A DNA stretch of 64,000 nt. Source: RPQK01 sp041946865 (GTDB taxonomy: Bacteria; Acidobacteriota; UBA6911; RPQK01). This document shows positions 44,202 through 52,946 of the stretch, piece after piece. Position numbers and translations under genes: made by a program. Position 1 is the first letter of the stretch. Each line of letters opens with the position of its first letter. The DNA lies in contig JBHGBF010000042.1 in NCBI GenBank assembly GCA_041946865.1, positions 1-64,000 on the forward strand. Direction: 5' to 3'. The notes below the pieces were generated by a model. That model searched no databases and was not told the DNA's origin. It saw only the letters and a program-made list of their open reading frames with translations.

Positions 44202-44609
44202 CTACCACAGCGTATGCACCACGCCGCTTTTCCGAATGAGCCGATCGGAGGTGATGAGCATCAGGTCGTTCACGAGTGCGGTGGCCGCAATGAGCCGGTC
44301 GGCCGGATCGGGCGGGAACGAGTCGCCCAGTTGCTCTGATTCAATCGCCACGTCAACCGTGAGGGGAAGCACCTCGAGCTGCGGCGACGCCACCGCCGCG
44401 CGCAACCACAACGGCCACGGTCCGAAGCGCTTGCCGACAACGACTTCGCCGTGAGCGAGGTGCCAGGCGGCTTCCTTCAGCGAGATCGCGGCAATCCCGA
44501 CGCGCTCCGGGGCGGGGAGCGCGCCTAAGGCGGCGCGGGCGCGCCGACTCAGACGAGGATGATCGAGTACGACCCAGAGCCACACGTGCGTGTCCAGCAC
44601 GTACTTCAC
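44202..44609 (-). CDS. VapC-like PIN-domain toxin
   Basis: The 135-residue PIN-domain protein starts VKYVLDTHVWLWVVLDHPRLS and has AISLKEAAWHLAHG and DPADRLIAATALVNDLMLITSD. These are typical of Phd-linked PIN toxins. The GTG at 44609 overlaps the antitoxin stop as GTGA, so translation is coupled. An ATG at 44627 would overlap more. The acidic residues D, E, D and D expected for the PIN site are present. Confidence 0.83.
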   Translation of the reverse strand: MKYVLDTHVWLWVVLDHPRLSRRARAALGALPAPERVGIAAISLKEAAWHLAHGEVVVGKRFGPWPLWLRAAVASPQLEVLPLTVDVAIESEQLGDSFPPDPADRLIAATALVNDLMLITSDRLIRKSGVVHTLW

Positions 44610-44848
44610 TTCAAGCTCCGGAACCATGCGTCCGGCGATGCGATCGGCGCCTCGATGTCACCCCGGATTTCGGCGGTGCCGGCAAGGCAGCCAACAAGGC
44701 CGCCGGTGCGCTCGGTTCCGGCTGTGATAGGCACGATCTTCGCGACCTCGCGATGGCGATTGAGGATGATCACCGTCTCCCCGCTGGCCGCGCGACGAAT
44801 GAACTCGCTCGCCCGGTCGCGAAACTCGCCAATCTGGACCCGTTTCAT
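44606..44848 (-). CDS. Phd/YefM-family antitoxin
   Basis: The 80-residue protein opens MKRVQIGEFRDRASEFIRR, then SGETVIILNRHREVAKIVPI, the Phd/YefM DNA-binding fold. The rest is a short toxin-binding tail. It is the first gene of a two-gene module with the PIN gene and should both neutralise the toxin and repress its own transcription. A longer in-frame start at 45034 would run through the 51-bp repeat and is rejected. Confidence 0.85.
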   Translation of the reverse strand: MKRVQIGEFRDRASEFIRRAASGETVIILNRHREVAKIVPITAGTERTGGLVGCLAGTAEIRGDIEAPIASPDAWFRSLK

Positions 44849-45342
44849 AAGGCAAATTGTAGCCACGTACTTGGCTATGTAAACCAAACAGGCCCAGCCG
44901 AGCGGCTCGCCCCTAATGGCGGGGGGAATTGGGGGGACAGCTGTCCCCCTATTTCGCGTCAAGGCGTACCGCCGCCGGGGCGCGGGATCAGAAGACTGAA
45001 AGTGCTTTTCGTGACAAAGTGACCGGCCTGGCAAGGATCAGAACCGCTTTTGACCGCTTTTGAAACATGTCCCAGGCGTGCTAAGCTTTCAGACGTCGGA
45101 ATCACGATTTACGCGTTGCGCAGAGGTTGGCGCCAAGGTTGATTGCGGCTCGCGTGGACGTGGTGACGGGTTATGCAGCGTGGAGACCGGGGTCGAGTGG
45201 ACCGTATTTCACGATATACTCACAGCGACGAGGGACAGCGCGTCCGGGCAGCAGCGTCGGGCCGATTCCCACCATGTTTCACAACACGGCTGAGCCGAAA
45301 AGGTCCGACGAAAAGCTTCAAGTCGCTTCCAATCGATAACAT
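44849..45342. other. Non-coding stretch between toxin-antitoxin cassette and tRNA-Val
   Basis: No gene is supported. It contains the palindromic GGGGGACAGCTGTCCCCC core (44933-44949), the second 51-bp repeat, a duplicated CCGCTTTTGA (about 45048-45064) and a TATACT at about 45217 that may be the -10 of the tRNA promoter. The -35 is not clear. Confidence 0.55.
44940..45006 (+). repeat. 51-bp direct repeat, copy 2, with adjoining 17-nt repeat
   Basis: 44956-45006 repeats 43228-43278. The 17-nt GCTGTCCCCCTATTTCG at 44940-44956 repeats 43320-43336. The order of the two parts is swapped relative to copy 1. The GGGGACAGCTGTCCCC palindrome is of the kind seen in REP-like elements mobilised by Y1 transposases, though no transposase lies in the window. 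Confidence 0.8.
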
Positions 45343-45415
45343 GGGCGGTTAGCTCAGCTGGCAGAGCGTCTGTCTTACACACAGAAGGTCACTGGTTCGA
45401 GCCCGGTACCGCCCA
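45343..45415 (+). tRNA. tRNA-Val (anticodon TAC)
   Basis: A 73-nt cloverleaf without an encoded CCA tail. The acceptor GGGCGGT pairs with ACCGCCC before discriminator A. The D-arm contains AGCTCAGCTGGCAGAGC. The anticodon stem TCTGT/ACAGA encloses CTTACAC with anticodon TAC. The T-arm is ACTGG-TTCGAGC-CCGGT. This reads the valine codons GTA and GTG. Confidence 0.96.
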
Positions 45416-45712
45416 TTCCTTCTTTTCAATTCTTTGCCTCACATCTGATCTCCGATAGTGCCTTTCGGTTTCGAAATGCGCTACGAAGGGGTGAACATCG
45501 CTCGAGTGGCGTTGGCGTCATCCGACAAACGCCCCCTGCCCAACTGCAAAACGGATCGTCTCCCATCCCTCGCTACTCCAAGAGCCGCGCCAGGCGATCT
45601 GTCGGCATGCACCCGACGCGCTCCGCTGAACAGCGCTGCGCTTGAGGCTCTGTTCCGCCTCGCTGCCGTAACGCCGACTCCAGTCGCAGACTTCGTGTAG
45701 CGCGGTTCTGTT

Positions 45713-47263
45713 TCACGCGGCGGCCGTCGACTGCCTTCCGGTCTTCAGGAGTAAGTTGCCGACGATGATACCGGCGACGATACCGATGGCAGCGCCGATA
45801 GCCATGTATTCAAGCAGCAGCTGGCCCGACAGGCGAAGCATAATGCCGAGCGCCCACCCGGTAAACGACCCGAGGATCAGGCCGACGAAACCAAACCCGA
45901 GGAATGAGCCGAAGGAGTACGGTTTCGGATGGAGCAGGTCGTCCTGGTCAACCGACTTCAGCTTGGGCGCCAGCAGGTGTATGACCAGCAGGGCGAGGAG
46001 GTACAACGGACCGACGGCAAAGAAGATGGGCATGTAGTTTCCGTTTGTGCTCTGGAGGATGTAGCCGGTGATGACCGCCATCGTCACGCCGCCGAATGCG
46101 CCTGCCATGCCGCCAACGCCAACCACCGAGCCGACCGCACCGCGCGGAAACATGTCGCTCGTCAGAGTAAAGATGTTCGCCGAAAATCCCTGGTGCGAGG
46201 CCGCGGCAATCGAGAACAGGATCACGGCCAGCCAAAGAGACTCGGCGTACGGCATGAGCATGATGGGCAAAACGGTCAGGGAGCAGGTCAGCAAGCCGAT
46301 CTTGCGGGCGGCGTTAACCGACCAGCCGCGCTTGATGAGGCCGGAGGAGAGCCAGCCGCCGCCAATGCTCCCTATGTCGGCGACGACATAGATGACGATC
46401 AGCGGAAGTCCGACCGTCGAGAGGTCCACCCCGTGCTTGTCCCTGAGGAAGCTCGGCGCCCAATAAAGGTAGAACCACCAGACGGGGTCCGTCATGTACT
46501 TGCCGATGGCAAAGGCGGAGGTCTGCTTATGTGGCAGCAGCTGAATCCAGCGCCACTTCTGCGGTGGGTCAGGCGGGTCGGACTGGATGTAGGCCAGCTC
46601 GGGCTTCTTCAGCTTCGGGTGCACTTCAGGCTTCTGGTACATCGGGAGCCAGAACACCAGCCAGAGAAACCCCAGCGCGCCTGTGAGGATAAACGCCCAC
46701 TGCCAGCCCCAGTGGATCGCAATCCAGGGGACCGTCAGCGGTGCCACGACGGCGCCAACGTTCGTGCCGGCATTGTAGATTCCCTGGGCGAGGGCCCGCT
46801 CTCTTTTGGGAAACCACTCGGCCACCGTCTTGACCGCGGCCGGGAAGTTCGCCGCTTCGCCTAATCCAAGAGCCGCGCGGGCCATGCCAAATCCGAGCGG
46901 AGTGCGGGCGAGCGCATGGGCCATGCCGGCGAGACTCCAGATGGTCAACGCCATGGCGTAACCGATCTTGGTCCCGAACCGATCGATCAGACGCCCGGAG
47001 ATCAGCAGTCCAAGCGCATAAGCCGCGTTGAAGGCGGCCACGATGTTCCCGTAGTCAATTTCCGACCAGCCGATGATCTTCTGCAGATCCCTGGCGAGGA
47101 TACCGATCACTTGCCGGTCGACGTAGTTTATGGTGGTGGCAAAGAACAGCAGCGCGCAGATCACCCAACGGTAATGCCCGACGCGCTCCATCACCCGTGC
47201 CCCAACCGATACGGGGCTTGATTGAAAGGATTGCACTGAAGCCTGATCCTGGTTTTCATCCAT
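45713..47263 (-). CDS. MFS transporter, hexuronate/anion:cation symporter family
   Basis: The 516-residue permease matches the ExuT-like group: TINYVDRQVIGILARDLQ, SGRLIDRFGTKIGYAMAL, GLGEAANFPAAVKTVAEWFP and NAGTNVGAVVAPL. These usually import sugar acids with protons. Beyond the standard 12 segments, the C-terminal 80 residues add two more Gly-rich hydrophobic segments (SFLGFGFVGLILGSFTGWALG and EYMAIGAAIGIVAGIIVG), an unusual extension. No uronate catabolic genes are nearby, so the substrate is uncertain. Confidence 0.85.
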   Translation of the reverse strand: MDENQDQASVQSFQSSPVSVGARVMERVGHYRWVICALLFFATTINYVDRQVIGILARDLQKIIGWSEIDYGNIVAAFNAAYALGLLISGRLIDRFGTKIGYAMALTIWSLAGMAHALARTPLGFGMARAALGLGEAANFPAAVKTVAEWFPKRERALAQGIYNAGTNVGAVVAPLTVPWIAIHWGWQWAFILTGALGFLWLVFWLPMYQKPEVHPKLKKPELAYIQSDPPDPPQKWRWIQLLPHKQTSAFAIGKYMTDPVWWFYLYWAPSFLRDKHGVDLSTVGLPLIVIYVVADIGSIGGGWLSSGLIKRGWSVNAARKIGLLTCSLTVLPIMLMPYAESLWLAVILFSIAAASHQGFSANIFTLTSDMFPRGAVGSVVGVGGMAGAFGGVTMAVITGYILQSTNGNYMPIFFAVGPLYLLALLVIHLLAPKLKSVDQDDLLHPKPYSFGSFLGFGFVGLILGSFTGWALGIMLRLSGQLLLEYMAIGAAIGIVAGIIVGNLLLKTGRQSTAAA

Positions 47264-47302
47264 AGCGTGTAAGGATAAGTCAAGCCGGACAGGCGCGTCG
47301 AG

Positions 47303-47361
47303 GTAACCGCTCAGTTTTTTGTTCGGAGTGTGGCAGCAACGAGGAGAGAGGCCGGTGCTTT
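47303..47361 (+). repeat. 59-nt dispersed repeat, copy 1
   Basis: Identical to 58857-58915 except for one base. It starts GTAACCGCTCAGTTTTTT and ends GAGAGGCCGGTGCTTT, with a GAGGAGAGAGG purine stretch inside. It lies 18 nt upstream of the smr-domain gene. Confidence 0.92.
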
Positions 47362-47379
47362 ATCAGTCGAGGATCTGCC

Positions 47380-47997
47380 TTGAAAAAGAAAAGTGGTATC
47401 GAAGAGAAGTTTTATCCCCCTGATCTGGACCTGGCTGAGGACCTGGACGATGACGAGATATTCCGCCAGGCGATGTCCGGGGTGACTCCTTTGCCGGAGG
47501 GGGCGGCGAAGGTACGGGTCAGAAAAGGGACGGACAATCACACGGATCGGGCGGGCGCGGAATCATCTCCTGAAGAGGGCGAAGATCCGGCGCAGGTTTT
47601 CCTGCGCGCTGTCCAGCAGGCGAACGACGACGAGATCTTCCAGACGAACGAATACGTCGAGGGTGGCGCCCAGGCCTGGGACACCCGGCTCTTAAAGAAG
47701 TTGCGGGAAGGCGGGTTCGCCGTTCAAGCGGAGCTGGACCTTCACGGGTTCAGCCAGAGGGAAGCGGTTCAAAAGCTCGAGGAATTCGTCCAGGATTGCT
47801 GCCGGCGGGGCTTCACCTGTGTTCGGATCATTCACGGCCGGGGCAAGAACTCTCCGAGCCCGGTCCCTGTCTTGAAGAACGGGGTGGAACGCTGGCTCTC
47901 GCGCCGCCGCTCCGCGCGGTTTGTGGCTGCCTACACCTCGGCCCGGCTGGTGGACGGGGGCGGCGGGGCCATGTACGTTCTGCTGCGCTGTGGGTAA
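47380..47997 (+). CDS. Smr-domain protein
   Basis: A 205-residue protein with an acidic, low-complexity N-terminal half and a C-terminal Smr domain. The LDLHGFSQREAV motif, the IIHGRGKNSP motif and the late GGGGAMYVLL are present, the set typical of stand-alone Smr nucleases involved in recombination or ribosome rescue. Translation probably starts at the TTG at 47380 with GAGGA upstream; no better start is seen. The nearby 59-nt repeat could influence expression. Confidence 0.85.
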   Translation: MKKKSGIEEKFYPPDLDLAEDLDDDEIFRQAMSGVTPLPEGAAKVRVRKGTDNHTDRAGAESSPEEGEDPAQVFLRAVQQANDDEIFQTNEYVEGGAQAWDTRLLKKLREGGFAVQAELDLHGFSQREAVQKLEEFVQDCCRRGFTCVRIIHGRGKNSPSPVPVLKNGVERWLSRRRSARFVAAYTSARLVDGGGGAMYVLLRCG

Positions 47998-48005
47998 CGC
48001 GGGCG

Positions 48006-48272
48006 TTACCTGGCCGGCTGCGGCGGCTTCTTGATTTCCTCTTTCAAAAACACTTTGAGCCGGTTCTCCAATTCAAGGGGGATCTGCACGCGCTGATCTT
48101 TAAGCTGTCCCGCCAATTCAGAGCATTTCCGGTATGACTTTAGAAAATGGATGCAGGGAGGACAGGACTGAAGGTGCTCGTCGAGGCGCTGGTAGGTCCG
48201 TGTGTCGAGATTGCGCTCGATGTAGTCCATGAGCAGATCCACGCAGTCTCTGCAGCTGATATCGCCTTTCAT
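48006..48272 (-). CDS. Zinc-finger anti-sigma factor
   Basis: The 88-residue protein has the zf-HC2 pattern: ISCRDCVDLLMDYIERNLD followed by HLQSCPPCIHFLKSY, so the H-x3-C-x2-C core is complete. There is no membrane segment, so this is a soluble, cytosolic type. It overlaps its sigma-factor gene by 4 nt. It probably binds and inactivates the partner sigma until a redox or other signal. Confidence 0.88.
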   Translation of the reverse strand: MKGDISCRDCVDLLMDYIERNLDTRTYQRLDEHLQSCPPCIHFLKSYRKCSELAGQLKDQRVQIPLELENRLKVFLKEEIKKPPQPAR

Positions 48273-48871
48273 ATGGTGTCCTCGAAGTAATGAGCGAGCT
48301 TTTCCCGGACAAAAAGGCGGGCTCTATGAATGCGGGTCTTGGTGGTCGGTTCTTTCAAACCGAGAAGAGATGAAATCTGTTTAATCGAATAGCCTTCAAT
48401 ATCCCTCAAGACCAGGGGAACGCGGTACTCGAAAGGGAGCGCCTGAATGGCGTCGTAGAGCTCGCCGCCCAGTTCCCGGTTGAGCATGACTTCTTCGGGA
48501 TCGACGCTCCACCCGAAAGGGGGATTGACGTACTGACCATCGGTCGTGAACTGTGGAAGCGAGTCATCCAGCTGAATCTCCCGTTCGCGTGCGGCGCGGT
48601 ACTTGCGCAGCCACATGATCGAATTGTTGACCGCGATGCGCTTGATCCACGGCCAGATATCGCTTTCCTCGCGAAAAGTCTCTATCTTCCTTATTATCTT
48701 GAGAAGCGTATCCTGGAGAATCTCTTCGGCGTCCGAAGGGTTCTTGGTGTAGTTGAGAATAACGCCGAACAAAGGTCTGGAAAACTGATGCACAAATTCA
48801 TCGATGGTATCCGCGTTCTGACTCTTGAGGCCCTCGATGATCTGGTGCTGATCCATTTCTCTAGTGGTCAT
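48269..48871 (-). CDS. ECF-type RNA polymerase sigma factor
   Basis: A 200-residue sigma factor with regions 2 (NPSDAEEILQDTLLKIIRKI, WIKRIAVNNSIMWLRKYR) and 4 (ALPFEYRVPLVLRDIEGYSI, KQISSLLGLKEPTTKTRIHR). AAGGAAG precedes the ATG at 48871, which is preferred over an upstream in-frame ATG at 48907. It is co-transcribed with the anti-sigma gene. The regulated genes are unknown; the adjacent M16-like gene is divergent. Confidence 0.9.
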   Translation of the reverse strand: MTTREMDQHQIIEGLKSQNADTIDEFVHQFSRPLFGVILNYTKNPSDAEEILQDTLLKIIRKIETFREESDIWPWIKRIAVNNSIMWLRKYRAAREREIQLDDSLPQFTTDGQYVNPPFGWSVDPEEVMLNRELGGELYDAIQALPFEYRVPLVLRDIEGYSIKQISSLLGLKEPTTKTRIHRARLFVREKLAHYFEDTI

Positions 48872-48991
48872 CTTCCTTCTTGTGCCTCGCTTAATACGAT
48901 ACATCAAAACCCCCAGCTGGCGAAACCGAGGCAGGAACCGGGAACGCCCGGCCCGATTGCTTTTAAAATCCTGGATTGGTAGGATTTTCTC

Positions 48992-51631
48992 ATGGTCTGG
49001 GCATCCCTTCTGCTAGCTGTCGTGTCGCTTCTCCAGCCGCAGACGGGAGCGCGGCGCCCGGCCCCGGGGCCACCCAAGCCGGCTGCCCCGCCCGCCTATC
49101 TTCGAGCAATCGAATCTCGGGTTGACCAGGGAAACATGGCGCGGATTGTCCTGCGATCCGGCCTGGTGCTCCTGGTGGAAGAACAGGCAGCCGATCCGCT
49201 GGTCGCGGTGCAGACCACGATTCAAGCCGGAACGGCGGATGAAGGGCCGGACAAGGGCGTGGCGGCGCTGCTGGCCCGCCTTCTGCTCAGGGGCTCCGGC
49301 TTTGCCGACGGGGTGCAAAAGCTGAGCGGCACCGCCCGCATTCAAATCGGCCCATACAGCACGGTCTTTTCCTCGGTCGCCCCGGTGGACAATCTGCCCC
49401 GGATCCTCACGCTTCACTCGGAGCTTCTCACTTTTCCCAAGCTTGCCGACCCCATGGTGGCTCGCGAAAGGCAGCTGCTCCAGGAAGAGCGGCGCCGGGA
49501 GGGCAGCGCTCTCGAACTGGTAAGGCGCCGGCTGTCGGGGAAGGCGGAGCCGGACGCCGGCGACCAGCTCGACATGGCCCGGCTGCGCGCCTTCCATCAG
49601 CGCCACTACCGGAAGCCCAATGCCATCCTGGGAATAGTCGGCGGGGTTATCCGGGAACAGCTCCTGGAGAAGGTGGTGGAGCTTTACGGCAGAGGCCGGG
49701 CTGCTCCTGAAGAGAGAAAAGTGGCGGGCGAGGCGGCTTTGGCTGGTTTCTCCTATACCTTTTCCCAAGGCAAAGTCAGCCAGCCGTACGTCTTTCTGAG
49801 ATACAGGGGCCCGGGGCGGACCGATCCAGACTTCTATCCGTTTCTCCTCGTCGCGTACGCACTCGGACAAGGAGCTGATTCAGCCTTCGGAACCGCGCTC
49901 CAAAGCGACGGAAACCTGGTTCTGGCCGAAGCCTCCAATCCCGCCTTTACTGAAGATCCGTCGCTCGTTGTCACCCTGGTCCCCGCCGAAGGGCGCATCG
50001 ATGCCATGGAAGTTGAGACACTGGCCAGGGCGGATGTGATTCGCCTGCACGGTCTGAACGAAGACCAGCTGGAGGCGGCCAAAGCGCTTTTCTTGACCGA
50101 CTTTTATTCACGGCTGGCCACGATGGAAGAGCGCGCCTGCGCTCTGGCGGTTGACGAGTTGCTGGGGAAGGGTCTGGATCGCGACGCAATTCCCCGGCGT
50201 ATTGCCGCGGTCGGGATGGAGGACATCAAGAGGGCGGCTGCCCGCTATCTCGGCCCTGCGAATCTCGCCATCGTTGAGCTGCTGCCGGAAAGCGCGGAGG
50301 CCCGGACGTTTACGCCTCAGAGCTACCAGGAGATGCTGCGCACCCTGCTGCCTCCCGCCGTCGCCAAGCTGACGGAAACGAAGGAGCTGGCCATTCGCGC
50401 CGAAGGGCCGTCGTTGGGGCCGACCCTTTCTTTTAAACCGAAATACCTGAAGTATGAGCTGAAGAAGACGTCCGTGGTCCGCGGCCCCGACATATACTAC
50501 CAGGAAGACCGCTCAGCTCCGCTGGTGCACGTGGGACTCTTCTATCCCGGCGGCCGCTTCAAGGAAAGCGCCGGCAAACGGGGAATCACGCAGGTGATGC
50601 TGGAGGCCGTCGTCCGGACAGCCTTACGGGCCAAAGGAAGAGCGGCGGCCGGGGACCTTGATCAGATCGGGGCTAAGATCTCGATTGTCGATGAACCAGA
50701 CTTCTTCGGTTTTCAGGCGGTCGTTTTGTCGAATCATCTCGATGAGTTGCTCCGGACGCTGATTGAATGGGTGCGCCACGTGCAGATTGAAGAGACCGAC
50801 GTGAACGCGGCCCGGGAGAGCGTCCTGGCCCGCCTCCGTCTTCAGCAGGATCGGAACGAGGTGATCCCGGGCGCCCCGATCTGGGAGGGCCATCCCTACG
50901 GCGCAAGCCGCTACGGTACCGCCGATGACCTGCAACTGATCGATTTGGCGGCAGTTCAGGAATGGCGGAAGACGCAGATCGGTGAGACGCATCCCTTGAT
51001 CCTGGTCCGGGGGGACGTTCAGGGGACCTCTTTCCTGGAGCAGTTCGTCTCGGCGTTAAGTGATCGGCGTCTGAAGCCGGCCGAGGTCCAGCCGCCCGAG
51101 GAAGAGCCCAAACCAGCCGTGGCCGCGGCTGAAGCAGGCCCCGGGGCCTTGGCCTTTGCGGGCCCCGCCCGCAGGAGCCGCGATGAACGAATCCTGCAGG
51201 TCGCGGAAGGCTTGCTGGACGGCCCGGGCGGGCCGCTGGTCGAGGAGCTCTGGGAGAAACAGGGTATCGCCTTTCCTGTGGACTTCTCGCACCGCGCCTA
51301 TCTCCAGGGGGGTGTGATCTGCGTCCATTTCGAGGCGCTGGGCGCCCGGGAAGCCGAAGCACGGCAGGAGGTGTTGAAGAGTTTCCAGGCGCTTCAGAAG
51401 GAACCACCGCGGCGTGATCTCTTCATGGCCGCCGTGTCGCGCTCCATTGCCCGCTTTTACCTGAGACGTCAGGACGTGGATTCTTTCTTGAGGGGACTCG
51501 CACTCCATATTTTTGCGGGGGGCGACGCGGGCCTCGAAAGCGAGTTCCTGGGTGCGGTCAAGGAGCTTCAGCCCGAGGACGTGCAGCTTTTCGCCCAGAC
51601 ATTTTTCGCCGAGCCCGGAGGTACACAGTGA
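48992..51631 (+). CDS. M16-family peptidase-like protein lacking the zinc site
   Basis: An 879-residue protein with a short signal-like N-terminus (VWASLLLAVVSLLQPQ) and two M16-type halves: PLVAVQTTIQAGTADE, FHQRHYRKPNAILGIVGG, then APLVHVGLFYPGGRFKES. The canonical HxxEH zinc motif expected in the first half is replaced by ALLARLLLRG, and none was seen elsewhere. It is therefore probably inactive or a partner subunit, as in other two-component M16 systems. The stop overlaps manC in a GTGA arrangement. Confidence 0.85.
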   Translation: MVWASLLLAVVSLLQPQTGARRPAPGPPKPAAPPAYLRAIESRVDQGNMARIVLRSGLVLLVEEQAADPLVAVQTTIQAGTADEGPDKGVAALLARLLLRGSGFADGVQKLSGTARIQIGPYSTVFSSVAPVDNLPRILTLHSELLTFPKLADPMVARERQLLQEERRREGSALELVRRRLSGKAEPDAGDQLDMARLRAFHQRHYRKPNAILGIVGGVIREQLLEKVVELYGRGRAAPEERKVAGEAALAGFSYTFSQGKVSQPYVFLRYRGPGRTDPDFYPFLLVAYALGQGADSAFGTALQSDGNLVLAEASNPAFTEDPSLVVTLVPAEGRIDAMEVETLARADVIRLHGLNEDQLEAAKALFLTDFYSRLATMEERACALAVDELLGKGLDRDAIPRRIAAVGMEDIKRAAARYLGPANLAIVELLPESAEARTFTPQSYQEMLRTLLPPAVAKLTETKELAIRAEGPSLGPTLSFKPKYLKYELKKTSVVRGPDIYYQEDRSAPLVHVGLFYPGGRFKESAGKRGITQVMLEAVVRTALRAKGRAAAGDLDQIGAKISIVDEPDFFGFQAVVLSNHLDELLRTLIEWVRHVQIEETDVNAARESVLARLRLQQDRNEVIPGAPIWEGHPYGASRYGTADDLQLIDLAAVQEWRKTQIGETHPLILVRGDVQGTSFLEQFVSALSDRRLKPAEVQPPEEEPKPAVAAAEAGPGALAFAGPARRSRDERILQVAEGLLDGPGGPLVEELWEKQGIAFPVDFSHRAYLQGGVICVHFEALGAREAEARQEVLKSFQALQKEPPRRDLFMAAVSRSIARFYLRRQDVDSFLRGLALHIFAGGDAGLESEFLGAVKELQPEDVQLFAQTFFAEPGGTQ

Positions 51632-52689
51632 AGTTCGCGATCATGGCCGGAGGACAGGGAACGCGGTTCTGGCCGCTCAGTCGGGAGCGCCGTCCCAAGC
51701 AGTTTCTGGCGATCACCGGCGCACGAACCATGCTCCAGGAGACGGTAGCCCGGCTGTCGCCGCTGGCCCGCATGGAGGATGTCTACGTCGTTTGCGGACG
51801 GCAGTACGTCGATCTGGTCCGCCAGCAGCTCCCGGAGCTTGGCGACGGGCAGTTGGTTGTCGAGCCGGTCCCGCGCAACACCGCTCCCTGCATCGGCCTG
51901 ACAGCCCTCCACTTGAGACGTACTGTGGGCGATACTGTCATGGCCGTGCTGCCTGCCGACCACTCGATCGGCCGGCTAGACGAGTTCCACCGGGTTCTTG
52001 TGCAGGCGGCGCAGCTGGCCGAACAGGGGTGGCTTGTCACCTTCGGCATCGAGCCGACCTTTCCATCGACCGGCTACGGCTACATTCAACGGGCAGGGCA
52101 GATTGCCGAGCAGGAGGGAAGGGCATCCTACAAAGTCGCGCGATTTACCGAGAAGCCCCCGCTCGAGCAGGCCATACGGTTCGTCTCGAGCGGCGAGTAT
52201 TACTGGAACAGCGGCATGTTCATCTGGACGGTTGAGACGATCATGGAGCAGTTCAGGCGCTACATGCCGGAACTGCATCAAATCCTTCTCGAGATTGAGG
52301 CGGACTGGGACAACGCCGAAAGACGCGAAGAGCTGTTCTCGCGCGCTCCTCGCCTCTCCATCGACTTCGGGGTCATGGAGAAGGCTGAAAAAGTAGCGAC
52401 GATCCCTTGTGCGTTGGACTGGAACGACGTGGGGAACTGGCGGGCCGTCGAAGATCTCCTTTGCGAGGACGAGAGCGGGATCGCTGCGAACACGCCTTGC
52501 GTCCAGTGGGACAGCCGCGACTGCCTGGTCCATTCGGCTTCGGGCAAGCTGGTGGCCCTGGTCGGCGCCGAAGAACTGATCGTGGTTGAGACGCCTGACG
52601 TCGTGCTGGTCTGCCGCAAAGACAAGGCGGAAGACGTCAAGCAGATCGTTGAAGAACTGAGACGCAATGGCCCGCCGGAGTATCTGTAG
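51628..52689 (+). CDS. manC: Mannose-1-phosphate guanylyltransferase
   Basis: Makes GDP-mannose from GTP and mannose-1-phosphate for polysaccharides and glycans. The 353-residue protein has IMAGGQGTRFWPLSRERRPK, the RNTAPCIGL segment, LPADHSI and ARFTEKPPLEQA. YYWNSGMFIW and ALDWNDVGNW complete the family set. It lacks the C-terminal isomerase domain of bifunctional ManC. The next gene supplies a phosphomannose/phosphoglucose isomerase, so together they route fructose-6-P toward GDP-mannose, with a phosphomannomutase coming from elsewhere. Confidence 0.92.
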   Translation: MKFAIMAGGQGTRFWPLSRERRPKQFLAITGARTMLQETVARLSPLARMEDVYVVCGRQYVDLVRQQLPELGDGQLVVEPVPRNTAPCIGLTALHLRRTVGDTVMAVLPADHSIGRLDEFHRVLVQAAQLAEQGWLVTFGIEPTFPSTGYGYIQRAGQIAEQEGRASYKVARFTEKPPLEQAIRFVSSGEYYWNSGMFIWTVETIMEQFRRYMPELHQILLEIEADWDNAERREELFSRAPRLSIDFGVMEKAEKVATIPCALDWNDVGNWRAVEDLLCEDESGIAANTPCVQWDSRDCLVHSASGKLVALVGAEELIVVETPDVVLVCRKDKAEDVKQIVEELRRNGPPEYL

Positions 52690-52712
52690 CGTGCGGGATA
52701 TCCCTGGGGATC

Positions 52713-52801
52713 GCAGGCGTCCTGCCTGCTTCAGCCCGTAAGAGACCACCGACAGTGCCGGCGGCGGTACAAACAGGCAGAAGGCCTGGCAGGATGCCTG
52801 C
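52713..52801. repeat. Imperfect inverted repeat between manC and the isomerase gene
   Basis: A 14-nt arm at 52713-52726 is complementary to 52788-52801 with one mismatch. Further CAGG/CCTG pairing lies inside the 61-nt loop. It is similar in nature to the other intergenic hairpins but has a different sequence. Confidence 0.55.
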
Positions 52802-52946
52802 CGCTTCGGGGAGCCCAAGGCCACCACGGGCAGCGGTGTGATTCAGGGATTGCCCCCACGGCCAGGACCGTCTTGCGCCTGGTCGCTTCGGATGGTAAAG
52901 TTTAATGTTTTCAAATGATTCAAGATGAACGGGGAGTGGCGCTATC

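Noticed and set aside
44849..45034. Upstream extension of the Phd/YefM antitoxin
   Set aside because: The extension runs through the 51-bp repeat and the CTGTCCCCC palindrome; the family start is at 44848.
42700..45100. Prophage or integrative island at tRNA-Val
   Set aside because: No integrase, no duplicated tRNA end and no phage genes were seen; only repeats and toxin-antitoxin genes support mobility.
45458..45700. 80-codon open frame between tRNA-Val and the hexuronate-type permease
   Set aside because: No ribosome site, no recognisable motif and low-complexity composition; the stretch shares a short GGCTCTGTTCCGCCTC with 63945-63960, so it is more likely repeat-derived.
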